In this document: positions 1-11,303 of the stretch, in pieces | Numbering within the stretch: position 1 is the stretch's first letter | Layout: each line of letters starts with the position of its first letter | From: Lysinibacillus sp. JNUCC-52 | Lineage (GTDB): Bacteria > Bacillota > Bacilli > Bacillales_A > Planococcaceae | Length of the DNA stretch: 64,000 nt | Assembly: GCF_015999545.1 (NCBI RefSeq) | Contig: NZ_CP065546.1 | Span: 4,310,001-4,374,000, forward strand | Direction: 5' to 3' | Translations under genes and position numbers: made by a program | Notes under the pieces: generated by a model | What the model was told of the DNA's origin: nothing | What the model saw: the letters and a program-made list of their open reading frames with translations, nothing else | Database searches by the model: none

Positions 1-656
1 GTGACATACAACGTATCATTCTCTTGGCTCAACGTACAAGGTACTGGTGTTAGTTGTTGTAGCCGATGAATGCAATTTGATAATTGTTCCTTTGATAGCT
101 GCAGCGATTTCTGTAGAGCTAGGAATTTTCGTTCGGCTAACAGAGATAAACCGCTTTGGATAAGCTGTTGTAAATCAAAGTCTTTCTCTTCAATTTGCAA
201 CAAAAGACATTCTTGCAAATTACGTGCACCTACTCCAGCTGGACCAATTTGCTGTAATAATTGAATGGCGCGATTATGCTGTTGTACTGAAAGATGGCCA
301 ATCTGTAGTGGCGAATACCCTTTATGATCTAAGTGCATAATTACTGTTTGGGTAAGTCGTATATCTTCCCCCTCAAAAGTGAGTGCAGCTAATTGGAATA
401 ACTCCTCACGATAGTTTGGTTCCGCCCTCTTTGTATAAAATTCGTTGGGCATAGTTGAAGCAGAGTTATAGGTAGCACTAAAAACTCTCTCCTGAAAAGT
501 TGGCGATTGTAGATCAATTAATGGATTTTCTAATTGTTGTTCATAAAGAAATTGCTCTAATTCATAGGCATTGTATTGTAGTAATTCAATAGACTGCTGT
601 AATTGAGGTGTCATCATCACTTTCTGTTGTTGTTGTAGCTTTAAACTCGGGTCCAT
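1..656 (-). CDS. rpoN: RNA polymerase sigma-54 factor, N-terminal 218 residues (cut by window edge)
   Basis: This is the 5' part of a minus-strand gene that runs off the left edge. Residues 12-27 (KVMMTPQLQQSIELLQ) match sigma-54 region I, the glutamine- and leucine-rich segment that contacts the bacterial enhancer-binding protein. Residues 141-155 (GVGARNLQECLLLQI) match the conserved start of the core-binding domain. The acidic linker between them is short, as in Bacillus SigL. Sigma-54 directs core polymerase to -24/-12 promoters and needs an ATPase activator; in B. subtilis it serves catabolic operons. The start is the ATG at 656, preceded by the strong site AGGAGGA. The DNA-binding and RpoN-box parts lie outside the window, so integrity cannot be judged. 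In B. subtilis lepA, not a sigma-54 gene, precedes hemW, so this neighbourhood is rearranged. Confidence 0.88.
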   Translation of the reverse strand, partial: MDPSLKLQQQQKVMMTPQLQQSIELLQYNAYELEQFLYEQQLENPLIDLQSPTFQERVFSATYNSASTMPNEFYTKRAEPNYREELFQLAALTFEGEDIRLTQTVIMHLDHKGYSPLQIGHLSVQQHNRAIQLLQQIGPAGVGARNLQECLLLQIEEKDFDLQQLIQSGLSLLAERKFLALQKSLQLSKEQLSNCIHRLQQLTPVPCTLSQENDTLYV

Positions 657-773
657 TATGATTCCTCCTGTCTATCACTTTTTCTTATCATATCATATAA
701 CTGAGTGAATTTTCAGAAAAATATCAACTATATACTAGTTTTTCTGTATTACTTTTAGAAGATTAATTTACAT

Positions 774-799
774 AAAAAAGAACGGCATAATGCCGTTCT
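774..799 (-). terminator. Rho-independent terminator, minus strand
   Basis: AGAACGGCA and TGCCGTTCT form a 9-bp stem with a TAA loop. On the minus strand it is followed by six T. It lies downstream of a decayed minus-strand reading frame and upstream of rpoN, so it would insulate rpoN from transcription coming from the right. Confidence 0.75.
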
Positions 800-816
800 A
801 TCAAAATAATTTTCAT

Positions 817-948
817 TTAATATAAAGCACCGTTTTTAGAGATGCTTACTGTAAAATTAGTCGTAAATGGGATAACGACACCTTGGTAAGTATAGTTGCC
901 AGCAAAGAGGCGAAATGAAAGATCTATAGAACATGGAGCACGGACAAT
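817..948 (-). pseudogene. Remnant of an unrecognised gene (C-terminal tail)
   Basis: About 43 codons are open on the minus strand and end with TAA directly before a good terminator. The stretch reads like real protein (for example LFAGNYTYQGVVIPF) but has no start codon with a ribosome site and is cut upstream by an in-frame TGA. The rest of the 660-1203 gap is AT-rich with no other gene. I read it as the 3' end of a decayed gene; the family is not recognised. Chance openness is the alternative. Confidence 0.3.
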
Positions 949-1203
949 TCAAGTTATGATGAGAATTTTGAAAGACAAAATAACGATTAAATCATCATAA
1001 ATTTAACAAGTTCTCCAGGTTTAAAGGTACTAAGCTAAAACCTCTCCTGAAATGTCGGAGTAGGTGAAATAATCTATATATATTTTAAGCTGTTCGATAA
1101 ATTGGGTCAATTTTTATGTTATGAATAAAAAAGTAATCCTTATAATTGTAAAAAAGGTTTGTTTCGTACGGATTTAATAGTAAAATAATGGTAAAAAGAG
1201 AGT

Positions 1204-1608
1204 GTGTATGAAAAATTGAGAATATTTGTTTTATTATTATGTATTCTGTCTGTCATTGTTATTGCATGCCAATCAAATGAAAGTGTAAATATTTCAAAGG
1301 TCAGTATCTCTATATCAAGTGGTTTCGGTAAAGTGAATGCTAATTTTTTTGGAGAATATGAAGATAATAATACGCTCGATATATTTAACAATGCCTTCGC
1401 TAGCGCTGTAAAGAGAGAGGGGATAGTAGATATGACTGAGCCTGAATTTGATTTAAAGGTCATTTATACAGATGGAACTAAGCAAGGTTATCATCTATGG
1501 CTAGGGGAAAAAGGACAAAAAAGTGCCTTAATGAAGGTGGATGATACACACGTTACTTATGCCATCCCAGAAGAAATAACAGATCAGTTAATTAAACTTC
1601 TTAAATAA
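1204..1608 (+). CDS. Small lipoprotein, YhfM-like
   Basis: A 134-residue protein with a hydrophobic N-terminus ending in the lipobox V-I-A-C at residues 19-22, so it should be exported, lipidated on Cys22 and anchored to the outer face of the membrane. The remaining 112 residues form a small soluble domain that resembles Bacillus YhfM (the pattern V.ISISSGFG near the start, a later segment about a tripeptide-rich ligand-like strand LWLGEKG, and the ending YAIPEEITDQLIKLLK). The function of that family is not known. The frame opens with GTG at 1204; the ribosome site is weak, and TTG at 1216 is possible. It stands alone between rpoN and hemW, where lepA would be expected, so it is probably part of a local insertion. 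Confidence 0.7.
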   Translation: MYEKLRIFVLLLCILSVIVIACQSNESVNISKVSISISSGFGKVNANFFGEYEDNNTLDIFNNAFASAVKREGIVDMTEPEFDLKVIYTDGTKQGYHLWLGEKGQKSALMKVDDTHVTYAIPEEITDQLIKLLK

Positions 1609-1854
1609 TATTTTACTCCAAAGCTTTTGCTAGGAGGTCTTTTCTTTTATTCGAAAGGTCTTTAAAGCAACCATTAATGGATTCTTTCTATTAATAACAA
1701 TTCAATGAGTTCACATATTATTGAAAGTTTATTGTCAATTTGTACTAACTCGTTTTTACTGTCGTTCATGTATCTGGATGGATTCATGGCGTTCTCCATA
1801 ACGTTTGTTTATAATGGGGAAATGGAAAAACTCAACTAGAAAGAAGGGATAGCT

Positions 1855-3000
1855 ATGGCACGAGGTGTTTACATTCATATTCCTTTTTGTCATCAAATCT
1901 GCAACTATTGCGATTTCAATAAGTTTTACTTTAAAAATCAACCTGTAGATGAATATATCGAAACGCTAGGCAAGGAGATGGCGCTTGCGACGGAAAAATA
2001 TCCACATAGTTTTACCCAAATAGAAACGATTTTTCTTGGTGGAGGCACACCAACTGCTTTATCTCCAGATCAATTGACAAGGCTGCTCAAACTGATTCGC
2101 ACGTATATTCCGATGGACAGTGTGACAGAATTTACATCAGAGGCAAATCCAGATGAACTATCTGAGGCAAAAATGCATGCCCTGTTTAATGGAGGCGTTA
2201 ATCGTTTAAGCATGGGCGTGCAATCATTCGATCAGGAATTATTAAAAAAAATTGGCCGCACACATAGCAATGCACATGTCTATGACACAATTGCACTTGC
2301 AAAAAAGGTTGGTTTTAAAAATGTAAGCATCGATTTAATGTATGGCTTGCCAGGCCAAACAATGGAGCAATGGAAGGATACACTAGAAAAAGCGTTCGCA
2401 CTTGACCTTCCGCATTTTTCAGCGTACTCCCTTATAGTGGAACCAAAGACGATTTTTTATAACCAATATGCAAAAGGGAAGTTAAGTTTACCGACGGAAG
2501 ATATAGAAGCAGATATGTATGATGTCCTCATGCAAGAGATGCAATCGCATGGCCTTCTGCAATATGAAATTAGCAATTTTGCAAAGACTGATTATGCTTC
2601 GACTCATAATAAAATCTATTGGGAAAATGATGAATATGCTGGTTTTGGTGCAGGCGCACATGGCTATATAAATGGTGTACGCTATTCAAATCATGGTCCT
2701 TTAAAAAAATATATGGATGCTGTAAGTGCAGGGGATTTGCCTATTATGCAGGACCATGTGGTGACTGAGACTGAACAGCGAGAAGAGCAAATGTTTTTAG
2801 GACTGCGTAAAACGGAAGGGATTGCGCACGCTATATATGAAGAAAGATTTAAAGAGCCGATGATGAATCGCTATGGACAAGTTATAGATAAATTAGTATT
2901 AGAAGGTTTATTAGAGCATGATAAAGTAGGTATTCGTCTTACGCGCAAGGGGCGTTTTGTTGGAAATGAAGTTTTTCAACAATTTTTACTAGAAGATTGA
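1855..3000 (+). CDS. hemW: Radical SAM heme chaperone HemW (oxygen-independent coproporphyrinogen oxidase-like)
   Basis: A 381-residue protein. The radical-SAM cluster ligands are Cys12, Cys16 and Cys19 (CxxxCxxC in FCHQICNYCDF). The HemW-specific HNxxYW signature is present as HNKIYW, followed by the glycine-rich AGFGAGAHG. HemW proteins bind heme and pass it to client proteins; they lack the extra cysteine of true HemN, so the older name coproporphyrinogen III dehydrogenase is misleading. The start ATG at 1855 has GAAGGGA upstream. It sits immediately before hrcA as in Bacillus, but the usual upstream partner lepA is missing here. Confidence 0.93.
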   Translation: MARGVYIHIPFCHQICNYCDFNKFYFKNQPVDEYIETLGKEMALATEKYPHSFTQIETIFLGGGTPTALSPDQLTRLLKLIRTYIPMDSVTEFTSEANPDELSEAKMHALFNGGVNRLSMGVQSFDQELLKKIGRTHSNAHVYDTIALAKKVGFKNVSIDLMYGLPGQTMEQWKDTLEKAFALDLPHFSAYSLIVEPKTIFYNQYAKGKLSLPTEDIEADMYDVLMQEMQSHGLLQYEISNFAKTDYASTHNKIYWENDEYAGFGAGAHGYINGVRYSNHGPLKKYMDAVSAGDLPIMQDHVVTETEQREEQMFLGLRKTEGIAHAIYEERFKEPMMNRYGQVIDKLVLEGLLEHDKVGIRLTRKGRFVGNEVFQQFLLED

Positions 3001-3009
3001 GCGATATCG

Positions 3010-3038
3010 TTGACAGAAAATGTGGGATTTGATAACTT
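3010..3038 (+). promoter_or_regulatory. Sigma-A promoter of the hrcA-dnaK operon
   Basis: A perfect -35 TTGACA lies at 3010-3015. An imperfect -10 (TAACTT, about 3033-3038) follows at 17 bp. The position just upstream of the CIRCE operator is that of the class I heat-shock promoter of Bacillus. Confidence 0.7.
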
Positions 3039-3048
3039 AATAATAGTA

Positions 3049-3075
3049 TTAGCACTCCTCTTGGTTGAGTGCTAA
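3049..3075 (+). promoter_or_regulatory. CIRCE operator (HrcA binding site)
   Basis: A perfect inverted repeat TTAGCACTC-N9-GAGTGCTAA, identical to the CIRCE consensus. HrcA, made from the next gene, binds it and represses the operon; GroE helps HrcA fold, so repression lifts when chaperones are titrated during heat stress. It lies in the leader, 14 bp before the hrcA start. Confidence 0.97.
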
Positions 3076-3089
3076 CAGAGGTGATAATC

Positions 3090-4118
3090 ATGCTAACAAA
3101 TCGGCAATTACAGATATTGCAAGTAATCGTAGATGATTTTATTATGTCTGCACAGCCGGTAGGTTCTCGCCAAATCTCAAAAAAACATGAGATTACATTT
3201 AGTCCAGCCACTATTAGAAACGAAATGGCGGATTTAGAGGAATTAGGTTTCTTAGAAAAAACACATACTTCCTCTGGTCGAGTGCCTTCGGAAAAGGGGT
3301 ATAGATTTTATGTAGATCATTTGTTGAGTCCACAGGGCATTAATTCTAGGGATATTCAGCAGATTCAATCGATTTTCAATGAACGTCTAGTAGAAGTAGA
3401 GCACATTATCCGAAAATCAGCCAATATTTTATCAGAGCTGACATCGTATACATCGATTCTTTTAGGACCAGATGTCCAAAGACATCGAGTAAAACGTTTT
3501 TCTATTGTGCCACTCTCAAGTGATGCTGCAGTAGCGATTATCGTAACGAATAACGGTCATGTTGAGAATCGCATGTTTAGTTTACCACCTAATTTTACCG
3601 CTGCTGATTTAGAAAAAATGGTTAACATTTTAAATGAACGCTTAGTTGGCGTTTCATTAGATGAAATCCACAAAAAATTGGAAATTGAAATACCCGCCAT
3701 TTTACAACAACATGTGCGATCTGCGGATGATTTTATCCATTCGCTCGTTTCAGCTACAATGCAAAATTCGGAAAGTAAAATTTTCTATGGTGGCAAGACA
3801 AATATGTTCAACCAGCCGGAATTTCACGATTTAAATAAAGTCCGAATGATACTGGACTTAATGGAAACGACTAGCCAAGTGCAGTCGCTCTTCCATCCGA
3901 ACGAATCGGGTATTCATATTCGTATTGGCTCGGAAAATAAGCAGTTAGAAATGGAAAACTGTAGTGTCATAACAACGACTTATTCAATAGGTGATGATCA
4001 ACAAGGAGCCATTGCAATTATTGGTCCTACACGCATGGATTACAAGCGTGTGGTTGCTTTGCTTGAAGTAATGCGCATGGATTTAACCCAAGCCTTTACG
4101 AAGAATCGTAGTGATTGA
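3090..4118 (+). CDS. hrcA: Heat-inducible transcription repressor HrcA
   Basis: A 342-residue repressor of class I heat-shock genes. The N-terminal winged helix (residues 1-75, with PVGSRQISKK and SPATIRNEMADLEELGFLEK) binds CIRCE, and the rest is the GAF-like HrcA domain. The open frame extends back to a GTG at 3069, but that lies inside the CIRCE arm; the ATG at 3090 has AGAGGTGA at proper distance and gives the family's usual length. First gene of hrcA-grpE-dnaK-dnaJ; it represses itself and the operon. Confidence 0.96.
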   Translation: MLTNRQLQILQVIVDDFIMSAQPVGSRQISKKHEITFSPATIRNEMADLEELGFLEKTHTSSGRVPSEKGYRFYVDHLLSPQGINSRDIQQIQSIFNERLVEVEHIIRKSANILSELTSYTSILLGPDVQRHRVKRFSIVPLSSDAAVAIIVTNNGHVENRMFSLPPNFTAADLEKMVNILNERLVGVSLDEIHKKLEIEIPAILQQHVRSADDFIHSLVSATMQNSESKIFYGGKTNMFNQPEFHDLNKVRMILDLMETTSQVQSLFHPNESGIHIRIGSENKQLEMENCSVITTTYSIGDDQQGAIAIIGPTRMDYKRVVALLEVMRMDLTQAFTKNRSD

Positions 4119-4135
4119 TAATGAGGAGGATTTAA

Positions 4136-4702
4136 GTGACTGAAACAACTGAAAACAAAGATCTTGTACAAGAAAATGTACAAGCTGAAAACGAATCAAC
4201 TGTCGAGCAAACAGAAACACAAGAAGTAGAACTAACAGTGGAAGAGCAGTATGAAGCAAAGCTAGCAGAGTTGCAAGCAAAGCTAGATGACGAGGAAAAT
4301 CGTCACCTACGCTTACGTGCAGACTTCGATAATTTACGTCGTCGTTCTCAGCTTGATCGCGAGGCTGCCGAAAAATATCGTGCACAAAATCTATTATCGG
4401 ATTTACTGCCAGTATTAGATAATTTTGAACGTGCTTTGCAAATTGAACCGACTTCTGAGGAAGCAGTATCAATCGTAAAGGGCATCGAAATGGTCTACCG
4501 CTCACTATTGGAAGCAACAGAAAAAGAAGGCTTACAAGTTATTAAGGCAGAAGGGGAACAGTTTGATCCAAACGTCCACCAAGCTGTTATGCAAGAACAA
4601 GATAGTGAAAAAGAACAAGGTGTAGTGTTACGTGAGCTGCAAAAAGGGTATCTTTTAAAAGATCGCGTATTACGCCCAACGATGGTATCTGTAAACGAAT
4701 AG
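4136..4702 (+). CDS. grpE: Nucleotide exchange factor GrpE
   Basis: A 188-residue cochaperone that releases ADP from DnaK. The N-terminus is acidic and disordered (residues 1-40), followed by the long dimerising helix (about 40-100, with [18 protein letters not shown]) and the C-terminal beta domain ending [13 protein letters not shown], the family signature. The start is GTG at 4136 after GAGGAGG. It lies 17 bp after hrcA and is separated from dnaK by 75 bp holding a short palindrome. Confidence 0.97.
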   Translation: MTETTENKDLVQENVQAENESTVEQTETQEVELTVEEQYEAKLAELQAKLDDEENRHLRLRADFDNLRRRSQLDREAAEKYRAQNLLSDLLPVLDNFERALQIEPTSEEAVSIVKGIEMVYRSLLEATEKEGLQVIKAEGEQFDPNVHQAVMQEQDSEKEQGVVLRELQKGYLLKDRVLRPTMVSVNE

Positions 4703-4735
4703 TCAAAGAGCATTAAGCAAAAATATTTTAGTTAA

Positions 4736-6616
<1,881 letters not shown>

Positions 6617-6645
6617 GAAATTATCAACATAACAGTAAAGTGAAG

Positions 6646-6676
6646 AAGCCAAAGACCGCTTGCGGCTTTGGCTTTT
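6646..6676 (+). terminator. Terminator after dnaK
   Basis: AAGCCAAAG...CTTTGGCTT encloses CCGC/GCGG to give a long stem around a TT turn, followed by TTTT. It lies 30 bp past the dnaK stop and reduces transcription into dnaJ. Confidence 0.85.
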
Positions 6677-6857
6677 CTCTTTCTATACAATTATTTCTTG
6701 AGTTTGAATAGACGAAATTGAAGTGGCAAGGGCTTGTCAATTCGACTATGAAGCTTAGAAATATGGATAGAAAAGTGAAAATTATGGCGAAAATAGAGGC
6801 AGTTTTTTAGACTGCATGTTACAATAGATTTTATGCAAAAAGAGCGGAGTGTGAATC

Positions 6858-7979
6858 ATGGAGAAACGCGATTATTACGAGGTGCTTGGTTTAACGAAAT
6901 CGGCTTCTAAAGATGACATTAAAAAGGCATACCGTAAATTATCAAAACAATACCATCCTGATCTAAATAAAGAGCCAGGTGCAGATGAAAAATTCAAAGA
7001 AATTGCTGAAGCTTATGAAGTATTAAGTGACGATCAGAAAAAAGCGCGCTACGACCAATTTGGACACGAAGATCCAAATGCAGGTTTTGGAGGCGGCGGT
7101 TTCGGAGGCGGCGGCTTTGGCGGCTTCGAGGATATTTTCAGTTCATTCTTTGGCGGTGGTGGACGCCGACAAGACCCGAATGCACCACGTAAAGGTGACG
7201 ATCTGCAATACCGTATGAATATTAAATTTGAGGAAGCGATTTTTGGGAAAGAAACAGAAATTGAAATTCCTAAAGACGAAACATGTGAAACATGTCATGG
7301 TTCTGGTGCAAAACCAGGTACAACTCCTGAAACATGTTCTACTTGTAAAGGTGCAGGACAAATTAATCAGGCTGTTGATACACCATTTGGCCGCATGATG
7401 AATCGTCGTACTTGTACGACATGTCACGGAACAGGTAAAATCATTAAAGAAAAATGTTCAACTTGTCGCGGTGAAGGTAAAGTTCAAAAACGTAAAAAAA
7501 TTAAAGTGTCCATTCCTGCAGGGGTTGATGATGGTCAACAAATTCGTGTAACAGGTCAAGGTGAACCAGGTATTAACGGTGGTCCAGCTGGTGACTTATA
7601 CATTATGTTCCGCGTTCAAGGGCACAATGAATTCGAACGCGATGGCGATGATATTTACTACGAATTAAAATTAACATTCCCTCAGGCAGCATTAGGGGAT
7701 GAAATTGAAGTACCTACTGTACATGGTAAAGTGAAATTACGTATTCCAGCGGGTACACAATCAGGTGCACAATTCCGCTTGAAAGATAAAGGTGTAAAAA
7801 ATGTTCATGGTTATGGAACAGGTAACCAATATGTAACTGTTAGAGTTATGACGCCAGAAAAATTAACAGAGAAACAAAAACAATTACTACGTGAATTTGC
7901 AGAAATTAGTGGCGATATTCCAGAAGAACAAGGAAGCTCACTATTTGATAAAATCAAGAAAAAATTCCAAGGTGAATAA
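6858..7979 (+). CDS. dnaJ: Chaperone DnaJ (Hsp40)
   Basis: A 373-residue type I Hsp40. The J domain occupies residues 1-70 with the essential HPD at 33-35, which stimulates DnaK ATP hydrolysis. A glycine/phenylalanine region (about 75-100) follows. Four CxxCxGxG zinc repeats (from CETCHGSG to CSTCRGEG) and the two beta-sandwich client domains complete it. The start ATG at 6858 follows GAGCGGAGTG. It is 241 bp from dnaK with the dnaK terminator between; prmA follows by 21 bp. Confidence 0.97.
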   Translation: MEKRDYYEVLGLTKSASKDDIKKAYRKLSKQYHPDLNKEPGADEKFKEIAEAYEVLSDDQKKARYDQFGHEDPNAGFGGGGFGGGGFGGFEDIFSSFFGGGGRRQDPNAPRKGDDLQYRMNIKFEEAIFGKETEIEIPKDETCETCHGSGAKPGTTPETCSTCKGAGQINQAVDTPFGRMMNRRTCTTCHGTGKIIKEKCSTCRGEGKVQKRKKIKVSIPAGVDDGQQIRVTGQGEPGINGGPAGDLYIMFRVQGHNEFERDGDDIYYELKLTFPQAALGDEIEVPTVHGKVKLRIPAGTQSGAQFRLKDKGVKNVHGYGTGNQYVTVRVMTPEKLTEKQKQLLREFAEISGDIPEEQGSSLFDKIKKKFQGE

Positions 7980-8000
7980 TTAGAGGAGCTGAAGAGCTAC

Positions 8001-8942
8001 GTGAAGTGGTCAGAACTATCCATTCATACAAAAAATGAAGCGGTGGAAGCAATTTCAAATATTTTGCATGAAGCAGGAGCTAGCGGTGTTGTAATTGAGG
8101 ATTCAGCTGAATTCGCGAAGCCACGTGAAGATCAGTATGGTGAGATTTACGCGCTAAATGAAGATGATTTTCCAAAAGAGGGCGTTATCGTTAAAGCTTA
8201 CTTATCAGAGTCTAGCTTTTTAAATGAAACAGTTGAAGAAATCAAGGCAGCGATTACGAATTTAACGAATTTCAACATTGATATCGGAGAAAATGTTGTT
8301 TCGATTGTAGAAGTGAACGAGGAAGATTGGGCGACAGCGTGGAAACAATACTATCACCCAGTTAAAATTTCGGAACGTTTTACAATTGTACCGACATGGG
8401 AAGACTATACACCAGTTTCAACGGATGAATTAATCATTGAGTTAGATCCTGGTATGGCATTCGGTACAGGAACACACCCAACAACGGTTATGTGCTTACA
8501 AGGTCTTGAGAAAGTCGTAAAAGAAGGCGACACGGTTGTCGATATTGGCACAGGCTCTGGTGTTCTTTCGATTGGTGCAGCAATGCTTGGCGCAAAAAGT
8601 GTGCATGCACTAGATTTAGATGAAGTGGCTGTACGTTCTGCCCAAGAAAATGTTGCGTTAAATAAAGTAAGCGATAAAGTTGAAGTTTTCCACGGTAACT
8701 TATTAGATACTGTGAAAGAGCCAGCTGATGTTGTAGTTGCAAACATTTTAGCAGAGATTATTATGTCCTTTACTGACGATGCATTTACAATTGTTAAACC
8801 AGGCGGATTATATGTCACTTCAGGCATCATCGGAGCGAAACGAGATGATGTGAAAGCAGCACTTGAAGCTTCAGGCTTTGTTATTGAAGAAGTATTATTA
8901 ATGGAAGATTGGGTAGCAATTATCGCTCGTCGACCACAATAA
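8001..8942 (+). CDS. prmA: Ribosomal protein L11 methyltransferase
   Basis: A 313-residue SAM-dependent enzyme that trimethylates ribosomal protein L11. The N-terminal substrate-recognition domain (about 1-110) precedes a class I methyltransferase fold with motif [13 protein letters not shown] and the catalytic-side segment [10 protein letters not shown]. The GTG start at 8001 gives VKWSEL, the normal family opening; AGAGGAG lies somewhat far upstream (about 12 nt), with GAAGAG nearer. Directly after dnaJ as in Bacillus (yqeT). Confidence 0.95.
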   Translation: MKWSELSIHTKNEAVEAISNILHEAGASGVVIEDSAEFAKPREDQYGEIYALNEDDFPKEGVIVKAYLSESSFLNETVEEIKAAITNLTNFNIDIGENVVSIVEVNEEDWATAWKQYYHPVKISERFTIVPTWEDYTPVSTDELIIELDPGMAFGTGTHPTTVMCLQGLEKVVKEGDTVVDIGTGSGVLSIGAAMLGAKSVHALDLDEVAVRSAQENVALNKVSDKVEVFHGNLLDTVKEPADVVVANILAEIIMSFTDDAFTIVKPGGLYVTSGIIGAKRDDVKAALEASGFVIEEVLLMEDWVAIIARRPQ

Positions 8943-8956
8943 ATTGACCAAGAAAG

Positions 8957-8995
8957 CGCCAAATCGTGAGCCGAGTGCTTACGGCTTGGCGTTTT
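8957..8995 (+). terminator. Attenuator-like hairpin between prmA and rsmE
   Basis: CGCCAA pairs with TTGGCG around an inner GCC/GGC stem, followed by TTTTCGTT. It lies 15 bp after the prmA stop and 25 bp before the rsmE start, so it would only partly reduce transcription of rsmE-mtaB. Confidence 0.5.
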
Positions 8996-9019
8996 CGTTA
9001 TCAGAAAGGAGTATTAGCT

Positions 9020-9757
9020 ATGCAACGTTATTTCATCGATACATCCATTGATTCAGCACGCATTACGGGTGAAGATGCGCGACATATCATGCGTGTTATG
9101 CGCATGAAAGAAGGTGCGGAGATTATCGTCGTTGCACAAGACACAGCTTATATTTGCACAATTACTGCATTTGAAGAGGATGATGTCATTGTGCATGCGA
9201 CGGGACGAACAATTCCATCGCCAGAGCTTCCTGTTCGTGTAACAGTTGCTTGTGGGCTGCCTAAAGGTGATAAATTAGAACTTATTACACAAAAAGCGAC
9301 TGAGCTTGGTATGTATGCCTTGTTGCCATTTGAAGCGGAGCGATCAATTGTAAAATGGGATGTCAAAAAGGGTGCGAAAAAACAGGAGCGCTTGCAAAAA
9401 ATTGCAAAAGAGGCAGCGGAGCAATCACATCGCACGCACATACCCGAAATATACGAGCCAATAAAGTTTACACAGCTTGTATCGCGTATGAACGATTTTG
9501 ACGCTATATTTATTGCAGATGAAGAGGATGCAAAGGCAGAAAAACGCACAAGGTTTGCGGATAAGCTAAAAAACGTGTATGATAAGGAGTCGAAATCAAT
9601 CCTTATTATCTTCGGTCCAGAAGGTGGTATTGCGCGGAAAGAAGCTGATATGTTAAAGCAAGCTGGCGCGCAAACAATGTCTCTTGGTCCAAGAATTTTA
9701 CGTGCAGAAACAGCGCCACTTTATGCGCTATCTGCAATATCATATGAATTTGAATGA
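9020..9757 (+). CDS. rsmE: 16S rRNA (uracil-1498-N3) methyltransferase
   Basis: A 245-residue SPOUT-family enzyme that methylates U1498 of 16S rRNA. The N-terminal PUA-like part includes RITGEDARHIMRVMR. The C-terminal knot contains IIFGPEGGI and SLGPRILRAETAPLYALS, which bind SAM. The frame is open upstream to GTG 8966, but the ATG at 9020 has AGAAAGGAG at good spacing and MQRYFI is the usual start. It is 15 bp before mtaB. Confidence 0.95.
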   Translation: MQRYFIDTSIDSARITGEDARHIMRVMRMKEGAEIIVVAQDTAYICTITAFEEDDVIVHATGRTIPSPELPVRVTVACGLPKGDKLELITQKATELGMYALLPFEAERSIVKWDVKKGAKKQERLQKIAKEAAEQSHRTHIPEIYEPIKFTQLVSRMNDFDAIFIADEEDAKAEKRTRFADKLKNVYDKESKSILIIFGPEGGIARKEADMLKQAGAQTMSLGPRILRAETAPLYALSAISYEFE

Positions 9758-9772
9758 AAGAGGTGTTTAGCC

Positions 9773-11107
9773 TTGTCAAAAGTGGCTTTTCACACACTTG
9801 GCTGTAAAGTAAATCACTATGAAACAGAGGCTATTTGGCAACTGTTTAAAGAAGATGGTTACGATCGTACGGAGTTTGATCATCAGGCTGACGTTTATGT
9901 CATTAATACATGTACAGTAACAAATACGGGCGATAAAAAATCGCGTCAAGTTATTCGTCGAGCTGTCCGTCAAAATCCAGATGCGGTTATTTGTGTTACA
10001 GGCTGTTATGCGCAAACGTCCCCAGCTGAAATTATGGCGATTCCTGGTGTAGATATTGTTGTAGGAACACAGGATCGTACAAAATTACTTGGCTATATTG
10101 AGCAATATCGTAACGAGCGTCAACCAATTAACGCTGTACGCAACATTATGAAAAATCGTGTATATGAAGAATTAGATGTGCCAGCATTTACAGACCGAAC
10201 ACGTGCATCATTAAAAATCCAAGAAGGCTGTAATAACTTCTGTACATTTTGCATTATCCCTTGGGCGCGTGGTTTAATGCGCTCGCGTGATCCACAGGAA
10301 GTACTAAATCAAGCACAACAATTAGTCGATGCTGGTTATCTTGAAATCGTACTAACAGGGATTCATACAGGTGGCTATGGACAAGACTTGAAAGATTATA
10401 ACCTTGCTCAATTGTTACGTGATTTAGAGGCGAATGTAAAAGGATTAAAACGTTTACGTATTTCTTCTATTGAAGCTAGCCAACTAACAGATGAAGTCAT
10501 CGATGTTTTACGTGAGTCAAACATTGTTGTTAATCATCTACACATTCCGATTCAATCAGGTTCGGATACAGTATTAAAACGTATGCGTCGTAAATACACG
10601 ATGGCATTTTTCGGCGAACGCTTAACAAAATTACATGAAGCATTACCGAACTTAGCTGTTACTTCTGACGTCATCGTTGGTTTCCCAGGTGAGACAGAAG
10701 AAGAATTTATGGAAACGTATAACTTTATTCGTGACCATAAATTTTCAGAGTTACATGTGTTCCCATTCTCTCCTCGTACAGGCACACCTGCAGCCCGTAT
10801 GGAAGACCAAATCGATGAGGACATTAAAAATGAGCGCGTTCACCGCCTAATCGCTTTAAATGACCAACTTGCGAAGGAATATGCTTCTCGCTTCGAAAAT
10901 GAAGTATTAGAAGTAATACCTGAAGAATTTGTTCATGATGGTAGTGAGGAAGAGGGCTTATTAACGGGTTACACAGACAACTACTTAAAAGTAGTTTTTG
11001 AAGGTCCTGAAAACCTGATTGGTCAACTTGTAAAGGTCAAAATTACACAAGCGGGCTACCCTCACTCTAAAGGGCAGTTTGTACGCTTATTAGAAACTGT
11101 AAAATAA
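9773..11107 (+). CDS. mtaB: tRNA threonylcarbamoyladenosine (t6A37) methylthiotransferase
   Basis: A 444-residue radical-SAM methylthiotransferase that converts t6A37 to ms2t6A37 in ANN-decoding tRNAs. The auxiliary cluster cysteines are Cys11 (TLGCKVNHYE), Cys47 and Cys78. The radical-SAM cysteines are Cys153, Cys157 and Cys160 (GCNNFCTFCIIPWARG), and a C-terminal TRAM domain binds tRNA. The start is TTG at 9773 with GAAAGAGGTG upstream. Last gene of the operon; a strong terminator follows. Confidence 0.95.
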   Translation: MSKVAFHTLGCKVNHYETEAIWQLFKEDGYDRTEFDHQADVYVINTCTVTNTGDKKSRQVIRRAVRQNPDAVICVTGCYAQTSPAEIMAIPGVDIVVGTQDRTKLLGYIEQYRNERQPINAVRNIMKNRVYEELDVPAFTDRTRASLKIQEGCNNFCTFCIIPWARGLMRSRDPQEVLNQAQQLVDAGYLEIVLTGIHTGGYGQDLKDYNLAQLLRDLEANVKGLKRLRISSIEASQLTDEVIDVLRESNIVVNHLHIPIQSGSDTVLKRMRRKYTMAFFGERLTKLHEALPNLAVTSDVIVGFPGETEEEFMETYNFIRDHKFSELHVFPFSPRTGTPAARMEDQIDEDIKNERVHRLIALNDQLAKEYASRFENEVLEVIPEEFVHDGSEEEGLLTGYTDNYLKVVFEGPENLIGQLVKVKITQAGYPHSKGQFVRLLETVK

Positions 11108-11113
11108 TAGCCT

Positions 11114-11154
11114 AAGGATTGTCTATCTATTGATGATAGACAATCCTTTTTTTA
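11114..11154 (+). terminator. Terminator after mtaB
   Basis: GGATTGTCTATC and GATAGACAATCC form a perfect 12-bp stem with a 7-nt loop, followed by eight T. It closes the heat-shock/modification gene block. Confidence 0.93.
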
Positions 11155-11228
11155 TTGATAATATTACTCTTAAACGGGCATGATAAAGACTATGACAAAT
11201 TAAAACCATTGTGTAATAACTTAAGACA

Positions 11229-11258
11229 TTAGACGGAAACGTGAAAACATGGTATTAT
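11229..11258 (+). promoter_or_regulatory. Possible sigma-A promoter of deoC
   Basis: TTAGAC (11229-11234) and TATTAT (11253-11258) are 18 bp apart, 46 bp before the deoC start. The match is moderate and rests only on the sequence. Confidence 0.4.
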
Positions 11259-11303
11259 TCCAGAGAGGTACGGACAACTTAAGTTAGAAGGAGTGCTTGT
11301 TAA

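Noticed and set aside
4083..4517. 144-codon minus-strand open frame in grpE
   Set aside because: Opposite strand of a conserved gene with no start signal.
8405..8962. 185-codon minus-strand open frame in prmA
   Set aside because: Antisense shadow of a certain gene; serine/threonine-rich composition typical of antisense frames here.
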